A stretch of 64,000 nt of DNA from Mycobacterium shinjukuense (GTDB taxonomy: Bacteria > Actinomycetota > Actinomycetes > Mycobacteriales > Mycobacteriaceae), in NCBI RefSeq assembly GCF_010730055.1, contig NZ_AP022575.1:3224001-3288000 (forward strand), in the 5' to 3' direction. Under the pieces are notes generated by a model, which ran no database searches, had not been told where the DNA came from, and saw only the letters and a program-made list of their open reading frames with translations. Positions within the stretch are counted from its first letter, which is position 1. Every line of letters begins with the position of its first letter. This document shows positions 32,514 to 41,287 of the stretch, one piece after another. The position numbers and the translations under genes are program-made.

Positions 32514-32837
32514 ATGGGCCAAACAACTGGCAACGAGATCCCAGACACGCTCGCGGCCCTCGATTGGCAGGCAATCACCTGCCAATCCGCGGCCGGCTGC
32601 AGCAACCAGGCCACCCACATCGTTCATCGGCACGCCGTGGATCGATGCAACCAGCCACAGGTCGACCCGTTCGGCAACATCGTCGAGATCTTGTGCATCG
32701 CTTGCCTGTGGCGCGTCGAGGCCGAGGTCCTTTGCCAGCTCGGCCGGCTGCGCCGGCACACCGACGCCTGCTGCCTGACGTGCGGGGCGCCGGTGTCCGA
32801 GCTGAGCGACATCATGCGCGACGTCGTCGAGCTGTGA
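32514..32837 (+). CDS. Small cysteine-rich hypothetical protein
   Basis: A 107-residue protein beginning MGQTTGNEIPDTLAALDW. It has eight cysteines arranged as CQSAAGC, C, CIAC and C..CC..CGAP, plus two HxxH-type histidines (HIVHRH), a pattern that suggests zinc binding. The ribosome site GGAGG lies 8 nt before the ATG, so translation is well supported. There is no signal peptide. I do not recognise the family. In H37Rv this position holds PPE11 and a small gene; here there is no PPE remnant. It lies between the siderophore-linked secreted protein and the TetR gene. Confidence 0.7.
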   Translation: MGQTTGNEIPDTLAALDWQAITCQSAAGCSNQATHIVHRHAVDRCNQPQVDPFGNIVEILCIACLWRVEAEVLCQLGRLRRHTDACCLTCGAPVSELSDIMRDVVEL

Positions 32838-32913
32838 GGTAGCGCGACGCTGAAGATGAACGAGGCCATGGTGGCTTCCGAGACGCGTCGGACAAGGTGG
32901 CCGGCGCGGCCGT

Positions 32914-33585
32914 TCATTGCTTTGTTGCGCTAAGTAGGCCGGTACAGGTCGCGGTGAGCAACCGGGTGAGGGCGACGGTGAAATCCAGGTTCCATTCGGG
33001 CGGGAGCAACTCGGGCTCCTCGGCGTACACATCGATCAGCCGCTCGGGGGGATTGGCGATCTGCCACAGCGTCGCCGCCAACGAGTACGCGGCCAGCAGG
33101 ATGTCGAAGGTCCCGGGCCGGCCGAGTTCGGGCACCGCGTTCTCGATCGCATCCGCGAGCGCGATCACGGCCGCGGTGCTGGTCCGCTTCACCTCGACGA
33201 CCCTGTTGACCTCCACCTCGTGCTCGAGGTGCAGGTGAAGGTTGGCAAGCAGGTCGCAGAACAGCGGATCGGCGGCCAGGCCGTCGGCCAACGCCGCGGC
33301 CACCCGCGCGGGTGACATCGGACCGGGCTCGGCCAGGCTCGCCCGCACGGTGTTCGACCACCGCACCCAGCCCTCGGCTGCCAGATGGAGCAGGACCTCT
33401 TTGTGGGAGCTGAAGTAGCGGCGCACGGCCGAATAGTGAACGCCCGCCCGAGCGGCGACGGCGGTCAATGTCACCGAGGCCACACCGGTTTCCATGGCCA
33501 GCGAGCGTGCAGCTTCCATGAGCGCCGTGGCACGTTGGCGCTTGTTTTCCTCGGTGCGGGCGCGCCGGAAGCTGGGTTGCGCCAC
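32914..33585 (-). CDS. TetR-family regulator next to mmpS4-mmpL4 (Rv0452-like)
   Basis: A 223-residue TetR protein with helix-turn-helix near residues 30-60 (VTLTAVAARAGVHYSAVRRYF) and a long ligand-binding helical domain. GTG 33585 is chosen over one six codons upstream because TATCCT ends 6 nt before it. It is divergent from the mmpS4-mmpL4 operon and probably represses it. An inverted repeat at 33644-33666 is a candidate operator. Confidence 0.87.
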   Translation of the reverse strand: MAQPSFRRARTEENKRQRATALMEAARSLAMETGVASVTLTAVAARAGVHYSAVRRYFSSHKEVLLHLAAEGWVRWSNTVRASLAEPGPMSPARVAAALADGLAADPLFCDLLANLHLHLEHEVEVNRVVEVKRTSTAAVIALADAIENAVPELGRPGTFDILLAAYSLAATLWQIANPPERLIDVYAEEPELLPPEWNLDFTVALTRLLTATCTGLLSATKQ

Positions 33586-33591
33586 CGCCAG

Positions 33592-33597
33592 AGGATA
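33592..33597 (-). promoter_or_regulatory. -10 box for leaderless TetR gene
   Basis: Minus-strand TATCCT (33597-33592), 6 nt before GTG 33585. Confidence 0.5.
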
Positions 33598-33643
33598 ACG
33601 CACATCGTGTGATTTGCGACCGGCGAGCGGGCGGCGGCCTCCC

Positions 33644-33666
33644 GTTACGCACGTGACATGCGTTAC
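33644..33666. promoter_or_regulatory. Inverted repeat, candidate TetR operator
   Basis: GTTACGCA (33644-33651) and TGCGTTAC (33659-33666) are inverted repeats with one mismatch around a 7-nt centre. The site lies between the divergent TetR gene and mmpS4, where a TetR repressor would bind. A second short palindrome CACATCGTGTG is at 33601-33611. Confidence 0.45.
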
Positions 33667-33729
33667 ACTCCAGCACGCGATCGAACGGAGCGACTGTTTC
33701 CGGCGGGGCGTGACGCGCCCGTCATGAAC

Positions 33730-33748
33730 TTAGGTAAGGCTTGGTTTA
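33730..33748 (+). promoter_or_regulatory. Candidate IdeR iron box upstream of mmpS4
   Basis: The 19-mer starting TTAGGTAAGGCT matches the IdeR consensus at 13 of 19 positions, with a nearly perfect left half and a weak right half. It lies about 90 bp before mmpS4. IdeR control of mmpS4-mmpL4 is established in M. tuberculosis. Confidence 0.6.
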
Positions 33749-33838
33749 ATGTTGAACGGGTTCGAACGAACTCTCCACGGGCGGGTATCGTCCGCCGGTA
33801 GCAAGGCCGACCGGTGAAGGGGATGTGAGATTTTCAGG

Positions 33839-34261
33839 GTGCTGTCGCGGACGTGGATTCCACTGGTCATCATGGCGGTCGTCATCGTCGGGGGATTCAC
33901 CGTGCATCGCATCCGCGGCTTTTTCGCCTCCGAGACCCGCCCGTCATACACCGACAGCAACCTGGAGAGTCACAAGCCGTTCAACCCCAAACGTCTGACC
34001 TACGAGGTCTTCGGACCACCCGGAACGGTCGCAGACATCAGCTATTTCGACGTCAACTCCGAGCCGCAACGGGTCGATGGCGCGGTGCTGCCGTGGTCAT
34101 TGCACATCACCACCAACCTGGCAGCGGTAATGGGAAACATCGTGGCGCAGGGCAACAGTGACAGCATCGGCTGCCGGATCCTGGTCGACGACGTGGTCAA
34201 GGCCGAGCGAATTTCCAACGAGGTCAATGCCTACACCTACTGCCTGGTGAAGTCCGCGTGA
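33839..34261 (+). CDS. mmpS4: MmpS4 membrane/periplasmic accessory protein
   Basis: A 140-residue partner of MmpL4 in export of mycobactin and carboxymycobactin. One N-terminal transmembrane helix (WIPLVIMAVVIVGGFTV) anchors a periplasmic beta-sandwich domain containing YEVFGPPGTVADISYFD, and two cysteines (GCRI, YCLV). GTG 33839 is the start, overlapping by 4 bp into mmpL4. Both genes follow an IdeR-like box, so induction by iron starvation is expected. Confidence 0.95.
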   Translation: MLSRTWIPLVIMAVVIVGGFTVHRIRGFFASETRPSYTDSNLESHKPFNPKRLTYEVFGPPGTVADISYFDVNSEPQRVDGAVLPWSLHITTNLAAVMGNIVAQGNSDSIGCRILVDDVVKAERISNEVNAYTYCLVKSA

Positions 34262-37149
34262 AGACGCCATACGCGAACGAGCCCGGCGCCGAAACCGAAA
34301 AGCCATTCATCGCCAGGATGATCCACGCCTGCGCGGTGCCCATCATCCTTGGCTGGATCGCGGTCTGCGTCGCCCTCACCCTGTTCGTCCCATCGCTGGA
34401 AGCCGTCGGACAAGAGCGTTCGGTGTCGCTGAGCCCCAAGGAAGCGCCGTCATTTGCCTCGATGAAGCAGATCGGCCAGGCGTTCAAGGAGGGCAACTCC
34501 GACAGTGTGGCGATGATCCTGATCGAGGGTGACCAGCCCCTCGGCGACGCCGCCCACAAGTACTACGACGACCTGATCCGCAAGCTGCGGGCCGACCCCA
34601 AACACGTGCAAAGCGTCCAGGACTTCTGGGGAGACCCGCTCACCGCGGCCGGGGCGCAAAGCAACGACGGCAAGGCCGCATACGTCCAGCTGAATCTGGG
34701 CGGAAACCAGGGTGAGCCGCTGGCCAACGAATCCGTCCACGCGGTCCGCAAGATCGTCGCGCAGACGCCGGCGCCGCCCGGGGTGAAGACCTATGTCACC
34801 GGGCCGGCGGCGCTCGCCGCCGACATGCACCACAGCGGCGACAGATCGATGGCCAGGATCACGGTGACGACCATCGCCGTGATCTTCGTGATGCTGCTGC
34901 TGGTCTACCGGTCGATTGTCACCGTGGTTCTGCTGCTGATCACGGTCGGGATGGAATTGACGGCCGCCCGTGGGGTCGTGGCGCTGCTGGGGCACACCGG
35001 AGCCATCGGATTGTCCACCTTCGCGGTCAGCCTGCTCACCTCGCTGGCGATCGCGGCCGGCACGGACTACGGCATCTTCATCATCGGGCGCTACCAAGAG
35101 GCGCGCCAGGCCGGTGAGGACAAAGAGTCGGCCTACTACACCATGTATCGCGGGACCGCCCACGTCATCCTGGGCTCCGGCCTGACCATCGCCGGGGCAA
35201 CCTTTTGCCTCAGCTTCGCCCGCATGCCCTATTTCGCGACCCTGGGCATCCCCTGCGCGGTCGGGATGCTGGTCGCGGTGGCGGTGGCGCTGACGCTGGG
35301 ACCGGCCGTGCTGCACCTCGGCAGTCGCTTCGGCTGCTTCGACCCCAAGCGGCTGCTCAAGGTTCGCGGTTGGCGGCGCGTCGGAACCGTGGTGGTGCGC
35401 TGGCCGCTGCCCGTTCTCACCGCGGCCTGCGCCGTCGCCCTGGTCGGCCTGCTCGCCCTGCCCGGATACAAGACCAGCTACAACGACCGGGCGTACCTAC
35501 CGGGTTTCATACCCGCCAACGAGGGCTATGCCGCCGCCGATCGGCATTTCTCGCAGGCCCGGATGAAGCCGGAGATCCTCATGATCGAGTCGGATCACGA
35601 CCTGCGTAATCCCGCGGATTTCCTGGTCTTAGACCGGTTAGTCAAGGGCGTCTTCCGGGTTCCGGGCATCTCTCGGGTGCAGGCCATAACCCGGCCCGAC
35701 GGGACGACGATGGACCACACGTCGATACCGTTTCAGATCAGCATGCAAAATGCCGGTCAGCTGCAGACCATGAAGTACCAGCGCGCCCGCATGGACGACA
35801 TGCTCAAGCAGGCCGATGACGTGGCCAAGACCATCGCGATTCTGACTCGCATGCACAGCCTCATGCAAGCGATGGCCGATACCACTCACCGCATGGTCGG
35901 TGACACCGAGCAGATGAAGGAAATTACCGACGAATTGCGCGACCACGTCGCGGATTTTGAAGATTTCTGGAGACCAATCCGAAGTTATTTCTATTGGGAA
36001 CGGCACTGTTACGACATTCCGATCTGTTGGTCGCTGCGGTCGATATTCGATGCGCTGGACGGGATCGACAAACTCAGCGAGCAAATCGGCACGCTGTTGG
36101 GCGACTTGCGTGAGATGGATCGGCTCATGCCGCTGATGGTGGCGCAGATCCCGCCGCAGATCGAGGTCATGGAAGACATGCGGATCCAGATGTTGACCAT
36201 GCACAGCACCATGATGGGCATCTACAACCAGATGGACGAGATGAGCGAGAACGCCACCGCCATGGGGAAGGCTTTCGACGCCGCCAAAAACGACGACTCG
36301 TTCTACCTGCCGCCCGACGTGTTCAAAAACAAGGACTTCCAGCGCGCCATGAAATCCTTCCTGTCCCCGGACGGGCACGCGGCCCGGTTCATTATCTTGC
36401 ACCGGGGGGATCCGGCATCGCCCGAGGGCATCAAGAGCATCAACGCGATACGCACGGCGGCCGAGGAGTCGCTGAAGGGAACTCCGCTGGAGAACGCCAA
36501 GATCTACCTGGCCGGCACGGCCGCCGTCTTCCACGACATCTCCGAGGGCGCCCAATGGGACCTTCTGATCGCGGGAATTTCTTCGCTCTGCTTGATTTTC
36601 ATCATCATGCTGCTCATTACCCGGGCCTTTGTTGCCGCCGCGGTCATCGTGGGTACGGTGGCGCTTTCGTTGGGTGCTTCGTTTGGGTTGTCGGTGCTGT
36701 TATGGCAACACATTCTCGAGATCAGGTTGCACTGGCTGGTGCTGGCGATGTCGGTCATCGTCCTGTTGGCGGTGGGGTCGGACTACAACCTGCTGTTGGT
36801 CTCCCGGTTCAAACAGGAAATCAGCGCGGGACTGAACACCGGCATCATCCGTTCGATGGGCGGCACCGGCAAGGTGGTCACCAACGCCGGACTGGTGTTC
36901 GCCGTCACCATGGCGTCCATGGCGGTCAGCGATCTGCGGGTGATCGGGCAGGTGGGCACCACCATCGGCATGGGTTTGCTGTTTGACACGCTGATCGTGC
37001 GATCCTTCATGATGCCGTCCATCGCAGCGCTGCTCGGCCGGTGGTTCTGGTGGCCGATGCGAGTGCGCACCCGGCCCGCCCGGATCCCGGTGGCGCCGGT
37101 CCAAACCGGCCCGCCGGACCGCTCCTTTGCGATGAGCGGGGAACGCTGA
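34258..37149 (+). CDS. mmpL4: RND-family siderophore exporter MmpL4
   Basis: A 963-residue inner-membrane transporter driven by proton flow. It has two halves, each with one helix, a periplasmic domain and five helices. The second periplasmic domain holds a long coiled-coil insertion (about residues 500-690, many heptads with TRMHSLMQAMADTTHRM). Proton-relay Asp-Tyr pairs lie in GTDYGIFIIGRY (first half) and GSDYNLLLVSRF (second). It exports mycobactin-type siderophores with MmpS4. The GTG start overlaps the mmpS4 stop. Confidence 0.95.
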   Translation: MKTPYANEPGAETEKPFIARMIHACAVPIILGWIAVCVALTLFVPSLEAVGQERSVSLSPKEAPSFASMKQIGQAFKEGNSDSVAMILIEGDQPLGDAAHKYYDDLIRKLRADPKHVQSVQDFWGDPLTAAGAQSNDGKAAYVQLNLGGNQGEPLANESVHAVRKIVAQTPAPPGVKTYVTGPAALAADMHHSGDRSMARITVTTIAVIFVMLLLVYRSIVTVVLLLITVGMELTAARGVVALLGHTGAIGLSTFAVSLLTSLAIAAGTDYGIFIIGRYQEARQAGEDKESAYYTMYRGTAHVILGSGLTIAGATFCLSFARMPYFATLGIPCAVGMLVAVAVALTLGPAVLHLGSRFGCFDPKRLLKVRGWRRVGTVVVRWPLPVLTAACAVALVGLLALPGYKTSYNDRAYLPGFIPANEGYAAADRHFSQARMKPEILMIESDHDLRNPADFLVLDRLVKGVFRVPGISRVQAITRPDGTTMDHTSIPFQISMQNAGQLQTMKYQRARMDDMLKQADDVAKTIAILTRMHSLMQAMADTTHRMVGDTEQMKEITDELRDHVADFEDFWRPIRSYFYWERHCYDIPICWSLRSIFDALDGIDKLSEQIGTLLGDLREMDRLMPLMVAQIPPQIEVMEDMRIQMLTMHSTMMGIYNQMDEMSENATAMGKAFDAAKNDDSFYLPPDVFKNKDFQRAMKSFLSPDGHAARFIILHRGDPASPEGIKSINAIRTAAEESLKGTPLENAKIYLAGTAAVFHDISEGAQWDLLIAGISSLCLIFIIMLLITRAFVAAAVIVGTVALSLGASFGLSVLLWQHILEIRLHWLVLAMSVIVLLAVGSDYNLLLVSRFKQEISAGLNTGIIRSMGGTGKVVTNAGLVFAVTMASMAVSDLRVIGQVGTTIGMGLLFDTLIVRSFMMPSIAALLGRWFWWPMRVRTRPARIPVAPVQTGPPDRSFAMSGER

Positions 37150-37161
37150 CCGCAGACCGCG

Positions 37162-37189
37162 CCATCCGCGGGGCGCCAGGCTGCGAATA
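37162..37189 (+). promoter_or_regulatory. Candidate SigK promoter of the Rv0449c-rskA operon
   Basis: CCATCC (37162-37167) and CGAATA (37184-37189) are separated by 16 nt, matching the -35/-10 pair I know for SigK promoters in M. tuberculosis. The -10 ends 6 nt before GTG 37196, so the transcript would be leaderless. The operon it drives ends with sigK and rskA, which would make an autoregulatory loop. Confidence 0.75.
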
Positions 37190-37195
37190 CCGGGT

Positions 37196-38503
37196 GTGCA
37201 GCAGACACCTCACCCCGCGGGGCGCTCGGTAGCCGTCATCGGCAGCGGCGTGGCCGGCCTCACCGCCGCCTACGTGCTGTCCGGCCGGGACCGAGTCACC
37301 CTCTACGAGGCCGATGACCGGCTCGGCGGCCACGCCCACACCCACTTTCTGGACAGCGGTGACGGCCGGGTCGTCGGCGTCGACTCGGCGTTCCTGGTAC
37401 ACAACGACCGGACCTATCCCACCCTGTGCCGGCTGTTCGCCGAGCTGGGCGTGGCCACCCAGGAATCGGACATGTCGATGTCGGTGCGCGCCGACGACAT
37501 CGGCCTGGAGTACGCCGGCGCCCGGGGCGTCGGGGGTCTGTTTACTTGCCGCCGCTCGCTGGGGCCGCGCCATCTGCTGATGCTCGCCGAGATCAAGCGG
37601 TTCCACCGGGCGGCCACCCGACTGCTGCGGGCAGGTGCCGACGACGATCGGCAAACCCTGCGGACCTTCCTGCACCGGCACCGATTCTCGGCGTATTTCG
37701 TCGACTACTTCATCACGCCCCTGGTGGCCGCGGTGTGGTCGTGCGCCGGCGAGGATGCGTTGCGCTATCCGGCCCGCTACCTGTTCGTCTTCCTCGACCA
37801 CCACGGAATGCTGTCGGTGTTCGGCTCACCGACCTGGCGCACGGTGACCGGGGGTTCGGCCAGCTACGTGCGCGCGATTGCGTCGCGGCTGGACGAGGTG
37901 TGCACCCGAACTCCGGTGCACTCGCTGCGGCGGCGGCCCGACGGGGTGCTGGTGCGGGCCGGCAACGCCGGGCCCCGGGTTTTCGACGCGGCCGTCGTCG
38001 CCGTGCATCCCGACCAGGCCCTGTTGCTGCTCGACGAGCCGACCACCGCGGAGCGGGCCGTTCTGGGGGCGATCCCGTACTCGACCAACCGCGCCCTGCT
38101 GCACACCGACCAGTCGGTGCTACCCCGCCACGGCCGCGCCCGGGCGTCGTGGAACTACCTGGTGACACCGGGCACCGACGCCGTGGTGGTCAGCTACGAC
38201 ATCAGCCGGCTGATGCGCCTCGACGGCCCCCGCCGGTTTCTGGTCACCCTCGGCGGCCAGGACCGGGTTCATCCCGGCTCGGTGATCGCCGAGATGACCT
38301 ATAGCCATCCGCTCTACACACCGGAGTCGGTTGCCGCCCAACGCATCTTGCCGACGCTGGACGACGATCGGGTGGTCTTCGCCGGCGCCTACCACGGCTG
38401 GGGATTCCACGAGGACGGTGCCGCTTCGGGACTGCGCGCGGCCCGCCGCCTGGGCGCCGACTGGCCGGCCGTCACCCCGGCCAAGGCGGTGGTCGCGTGC
38501 TGA
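37196..38503 (+). CDS. FAD-dependent amine-oxidase-like oxidoreductase (Rv0449c-like)
   Basis: A 435-residue flavoprotein with an N-terminal Rossmann motif VAVIGSGVAGLTAAYVLSG, the following YEADDRLGGHAHT, and C-terminal FAGAYHGWGFHEDGAASG for FAD. It belongs to the NAD(P)/FAD desaturase-like family always found with DUF1365 and a cyclopropane-synthase-like gene. A role in reducing or desaturating a methylated fatty acyl chain is likely from linkage. It is the first gene of the SigK operon and overlaps the next gene by 7 bp. Confidence 0.88.
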   Translation: MQQTPHPAGRSVAVIGSGVAGLTAAYVLSGRDRVTLYEADDRLGGHAHTHFLDSGDGRVVGVDSAFLVHNDRTYPTLCRLFAELGVATQESDMSMSVRADDIGLEYAGARGVGGLFTCRRSLGPRHLLMLAEIKRFHRAATRLLRAGADDDRQTLRTFLHRHRFSAYFVDYFITPLVAAVWSCAGEDALRYPARYLFVFLDHHGMLSVFGSPTWRTVTGGSASYVRAIASRLDEVCTRTPVHSLRRRPDGVLVRAGNAGPRVFDAAVVAVHPDQALLLLDEPTTAERAVLGAIPYSTNRALLHTDQSVLPRHGRARASWNYLVTPGTDAVVVSYDISRLMRLDGPRRFLVTLGGQDRVHPGSVIAEMTYSHPLYTPESVAAQRILPTLDDDRVVFAGAYHGWGFHEDGAASGLRAARRLGADWPAVTPAKAVVAC

Positions 38504-39201
38504 CCCCGGCGATCTACCGCACCACGATCACGCATTCGCGACGGGTCCCGGTGCGGCATTCATTCGAATACCGCGGCTATAGCTGGTATGTCGACGTCGA
38601 CGACCTGCCCCGGCTGCCCTGGTGGCTGCGGCCGTTCGCACGATTTGACGCCGACGACCACTTCGCGGATCCTTCTTCGGGCCGCGACTCGCTGCGCGCT
38701 CGGCTGGACGCCTTCTTCACCTCCCGCGGGGTCGGGGTTCCCGACGGCCGCATCACCGCGCTGCTGCAGGCCAGGGTGTTCGGGTATGTGTTCAACCCGT
38801 TGAGCATCTTCTGGTGCCACGACCGCGACGGCCGGGTGCGTCATGTGGTGGCCGAGGTGCACAACACCTACGGCGGGCGCCACGCCTACCTGCTACCGCC
38901 GGCGGATCTGCCGGTGGTGACCGCCAAGGAGTTCTACGTCTCACCGTTCAATCGGGTCGACGGCTACTACCTGGTGCGGGCGCCGCGGCCCGACGGTGAG
39001 GTTGACGTCACGGTGGCGCTGCACCGCGGGCAGCGGGAGGCATTCGTGGCCACGCTGCGCGGCCAGCGGCGACCGGCCACGGCCAGACAAGTGGTGCTCA
39101 TGCAACTCATTTCACCGTTGGCGCCGTTGGTGGTGGCCATCCGCATTCGGATACAGGGGATCACATTGTGGTTACGTCGAGTTCCGGTGGTGCCCCGATG
39201 A
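38497..39201 (+). CDS. DUF1365 protein (Rv0448c-like)
   Basis: A 234-residue protein of the DUF1365 family. Characteristic parts are the N-terminal YRTTITHSRRVPVRHSFEYRGYSWYVD, NPLSIFWCHD and FYVSPFN. No enzymatic activity is established. It lies between the flavoprotein and the methyltransferase, overlapping both, so it is probably part of one lipid-modifying complex. GTG 38497 is the start. Confidence 0.88.
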   Translation: MLTPAIYRTTITHSRRVPVRHSFEYRGYSWYVDVDDLPRLPWWLRPFARFDADDHFADPSSGRDSLRARLDAFFTSRGVGVPDGRITALLQARVFGYVFNPLSIFWCHDRDGRVRHVVAEVHNTYGGRHAYLLPPADLPVVTAKEFYVSPFNRVDGYYLVRAPRPDGEVDVTVALHRGQREAFVATLRGQRRPATARQVVLMQLISPLAPLVVAIRIRIQGITLWLRRVPVVPR

Positions 39202-40460
39202 GCGTCCAAACGCCGTCGGCGGCAATCGATTACCGGCGCTGGCCGGCGCTGGCTCAGGTGCCGTCCGGCCGGCTGGCCGCGGTATCGGCGACCATCGCCG
39301 ACCGGCTGCTGCGTCGCGCGGCCGCCCGCCTGCCGCTGAGGCTGGTCTACCCCGAGGACACGGTGCTGGGCGCCGCCGACCCGATGTCGCCCGCGCTGGT
39401 GGTCCACCGGCCGGACGCGTTCACCCGGCGGGTCGGACGTCACGGCCTGATCGGATTCGGCGAGTCCTACATGGCCGGGGAATGGTCGTCGACCGAGCTC
39501 ACCGGGGTGTTGACGGTGCTCGCCGAGTCGGTGACCGACCTGGTGCCGCGCTGGCTGCACTGGCTGCGACCGATCGCGCCGAGCTTTCAACCGATTTGGC
39601 GACACCCGACCCGAGACCAGGCCCGCCGCAACGTCGCCGAGCATTACGACCTGTCCAACGACCTGTTCGCCGAGTTCCTCGACGAGACCATGACGTACTC
39701 GTGCGCGCTGTTCAGTGCCCTGCCGGCATCCTGGTCGGAGCTGGCCGCGGCGCAGCGCCGCAAGATCGACCGGCTGCTCGACCTGGCCCGGGTCCGGCCC
39801 GGCAGCCGGGTGCTCGAGATCGGCACCGGCTGGGGCGAGCTGTGCATCCGCGCGGCCGCCCGCGGGGCGCACGTCCGCTCGCTGACCCTGTCGGTGGAGC
39901 AGCAGCGGCTGGCGCAGCGGCGGGTCGCCGCGGCCGGCCTGTCCGACCTGGTGCGGATCGAGCTCTGCGACTACCGTGACGTGCGGGGTTGCTATGACAG
40001 CGTGGTCTCGGTGGAGATGATCGAGGCCGTCGGATACCGTTCATGGCCAAGGTATTTCAGCACGCTCGAACGGCTGGTGCGCCCGGGTGGCCGGGTGGCG
40101 ATCCAGGCGATCACCATGCCGCACGACCGCATGCTGGCCACCCGCAACACCCACACCTGGATACAGAAGTACATCTTCCCCGGCGGACTGCTACCGTCAA
40201 CCGAGGCCATCGCCGGCATCACCGAGCGCCGCACCGGTTTGCGCACGGTGGACACGGCCTCGCTGCGGCCGCACTACGCCGAAACCTTGCGACTGTGGCG
40301 GGAGCGGTTTCTGCAACGCCGAGATGCGTTGGCGCTGTTGGGCTTCGACGAGGTGTTCGGACGGATGTGGGAACTGTATCTGGCGTATTCGGAGGCCGGA
40401 TTCCGGTCGGGCTATCTGGACGTCTACCAGTGGACATTCGAGCGTAAGGACGACCGGTGA
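39198..40460 (+). CDS. ufaA1: Fatty-acyl methyltransferase/cyclopropane synthase UfaA1
   Basis: A 420-residue SAM-dependent enzyme acting on membrane unsaturated acyl chains; the H37Rv protein is reported to make the 10-methyl (tuberculostearic) branch. The C-terminal catalytic domain has AEHYDLSNDLF, MTYSCALF, the SAM motif VLEIGTGWGELC and VEMIEAVGYRSW. ATG 39198 is favoured, overlapping the DUF1365 stop by 4 bp; an in-frame GTG 10 codons earlier is possible. The next gene overlaps it by 4 bp. Confidence 0.92.
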   Translation: MSVQTPSAAIDYRRWPALAQVPSGRLAAVSATIADRLLRRAAARLPLRLVYPEDTVLGAADPMSPALVVHRPDAFTRRVGRHGLIGFGESYMAGEWSSTELTGVLTVLAESVTDLVPRWLHWLRPIAPSFQPIWRHPTRDQARRNVAEHYDLSNDLFAEFLDETMTYSCALFSALPASWSELAAAQRRKIDRLLDLARVRPGSRVLEIGTGWGELCIRAAARGAHVRSLTLSVEQQRLAQRRVAAAGLSDLVRIELCDYRDVRGCYDSVVSVEMIEAVGYRSWPRYFSTLERLVRPGGRVAIQAITMPHDRMLATRNTHTWIQKYIFPGGLLPSTEAIAGITERRTGLRTVDTASLRPHYAETLRLWRERFLQRRDALALLGFDEVFGRMWELYLAYSEAGFRSGYLDVYQWTFERKDDR

Positions 40461-41239
40461 ACATCGCGGTGGTATCGGGCGCTTCGGCCTTGACGCTGGC
40501 CGTGGTGCATTCGGTCGCGTTTGTGATCGGCCACAGGCTGGGCCGCTACAACGTGGTCGACGTGGCATGGGGTGTGGGCTTCGTGGGGGTGGCTTCAGTG
40601 TGCGCGGCGCTCGGCAACGGCGACCCGGTCCGCCGCTGGCTGCTGCTGGCGCTGGTGTCGATCTGGGGTCTGCGGCTGAGCTGGCACATCGCCCGCAAGA
40701 CGGCCGGCAAGGGTGAGGATCCCCGCTACACCGACCTGCTGCGCGGTGCCACGGTCTGGCAGGTGGTGCTCAAGGTCTTCGTGCTGCAGGGCTTCTTGAC
40801 GCTGTTCATCTCGTTTCCGCTGCAGTTGTCGGCGGTCACCGGACCGACACCCAAGCGGTTGTGGCCGATCGCCGGGGTGGGTGTGGCGCTGTGGCTGGTC
40901 GGTCTCATCTTCGAGGCGGTCGGGGACTGGCAGTTGCGGGCATTCAAGGCCGACCCGGCCAATCGAGGAACCATCATGGACCGCGGCCTGTGGGCCTGGA
41001 CCCGCCATCCCAATTACTTCGGCGACGCGTGCATCTGGTGGGGGCTGTGGCTGATCACGGTCACCGGCTGGGTGCCGTTGGCCACCGTGGTCTCGCCGCT
41101 GGTGATGACCCACTTCCTGGTGGACGTGAGCGGGGCCCGACTCACCGAGAAGTACATGAAGGGCCGTCCAGGCTTCGCCGAATACCAAAAGCGGACAGCC
41201 TATTTCGTGCCCCGGCCACCCAGATCGGCACGTCAATGA
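40457..41239 (+). CDS. DUF1295 membrane oxidoreductase (Rv0446c-like)
   Basis: A 260-residue membrane protein with about six helices, of the DUF1295 / steroid 5-alpha-reductase-like family. The conserved GLWAWTRHPNYFGDACIWWG segment near residue 178 is the cofactor-binding hallmark. Together with UfaA1 it may reduce a methylene- or methyl-branched intermediate using NADPH, which is inference. GTG 40457 overlaps ufaA1. It ends 48 bp before sigK. Confidence 0.88.
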   Translation: MNIAVVSGASALTLAVVHSVAFVIGHRLGRYNVVDVAWGVGFVGVASVCAALGNGDPVRRWLLLALVSIWGLRLSWHIARKTAGKGEDPRYTDLLRGATVWQVVLKVFVLQGFLTLFISFPLQLSAVTGPTPKRLWPIAGVGVALWLVGLIFEAVGDWQLRAFKADPANRGTIMDRGLWAWTRHPNYFGDACIWWGLWLITVTGWVPLATVVSPLVMTHFLVDVSGARLTEKYMKGRPGFAEYQKRTAYFVPRPPRSARQ

Positions 41240-41273
41240 CCACCGGCGTGTCGGCCGCGGCCCGCGCGGGCGA

Positions 41274-41279
41274 TAGGCT
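41274..41279 (+). promoter_or_regulatory. -10 box upstream of sigK
   Basis: TAGGCT ends 8 nt before the ATG at 41288. This would give sigK a second, SigA-type leaderless promoter in addition to read-through from the operon promoter at 37162. Confidence 0.5.
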
Positions 41280-41287
41280 ACCGGTCG

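Noticed and set aside
34258..37149. MmpL5 rather than MmpL4
   Set aside because: The gene pair, the neighbouring TetR gene and the upstream iron box fit the mmpS4-mmpL4 locus; the MmpL5 locus has an Rv0678-type MarR regulator.
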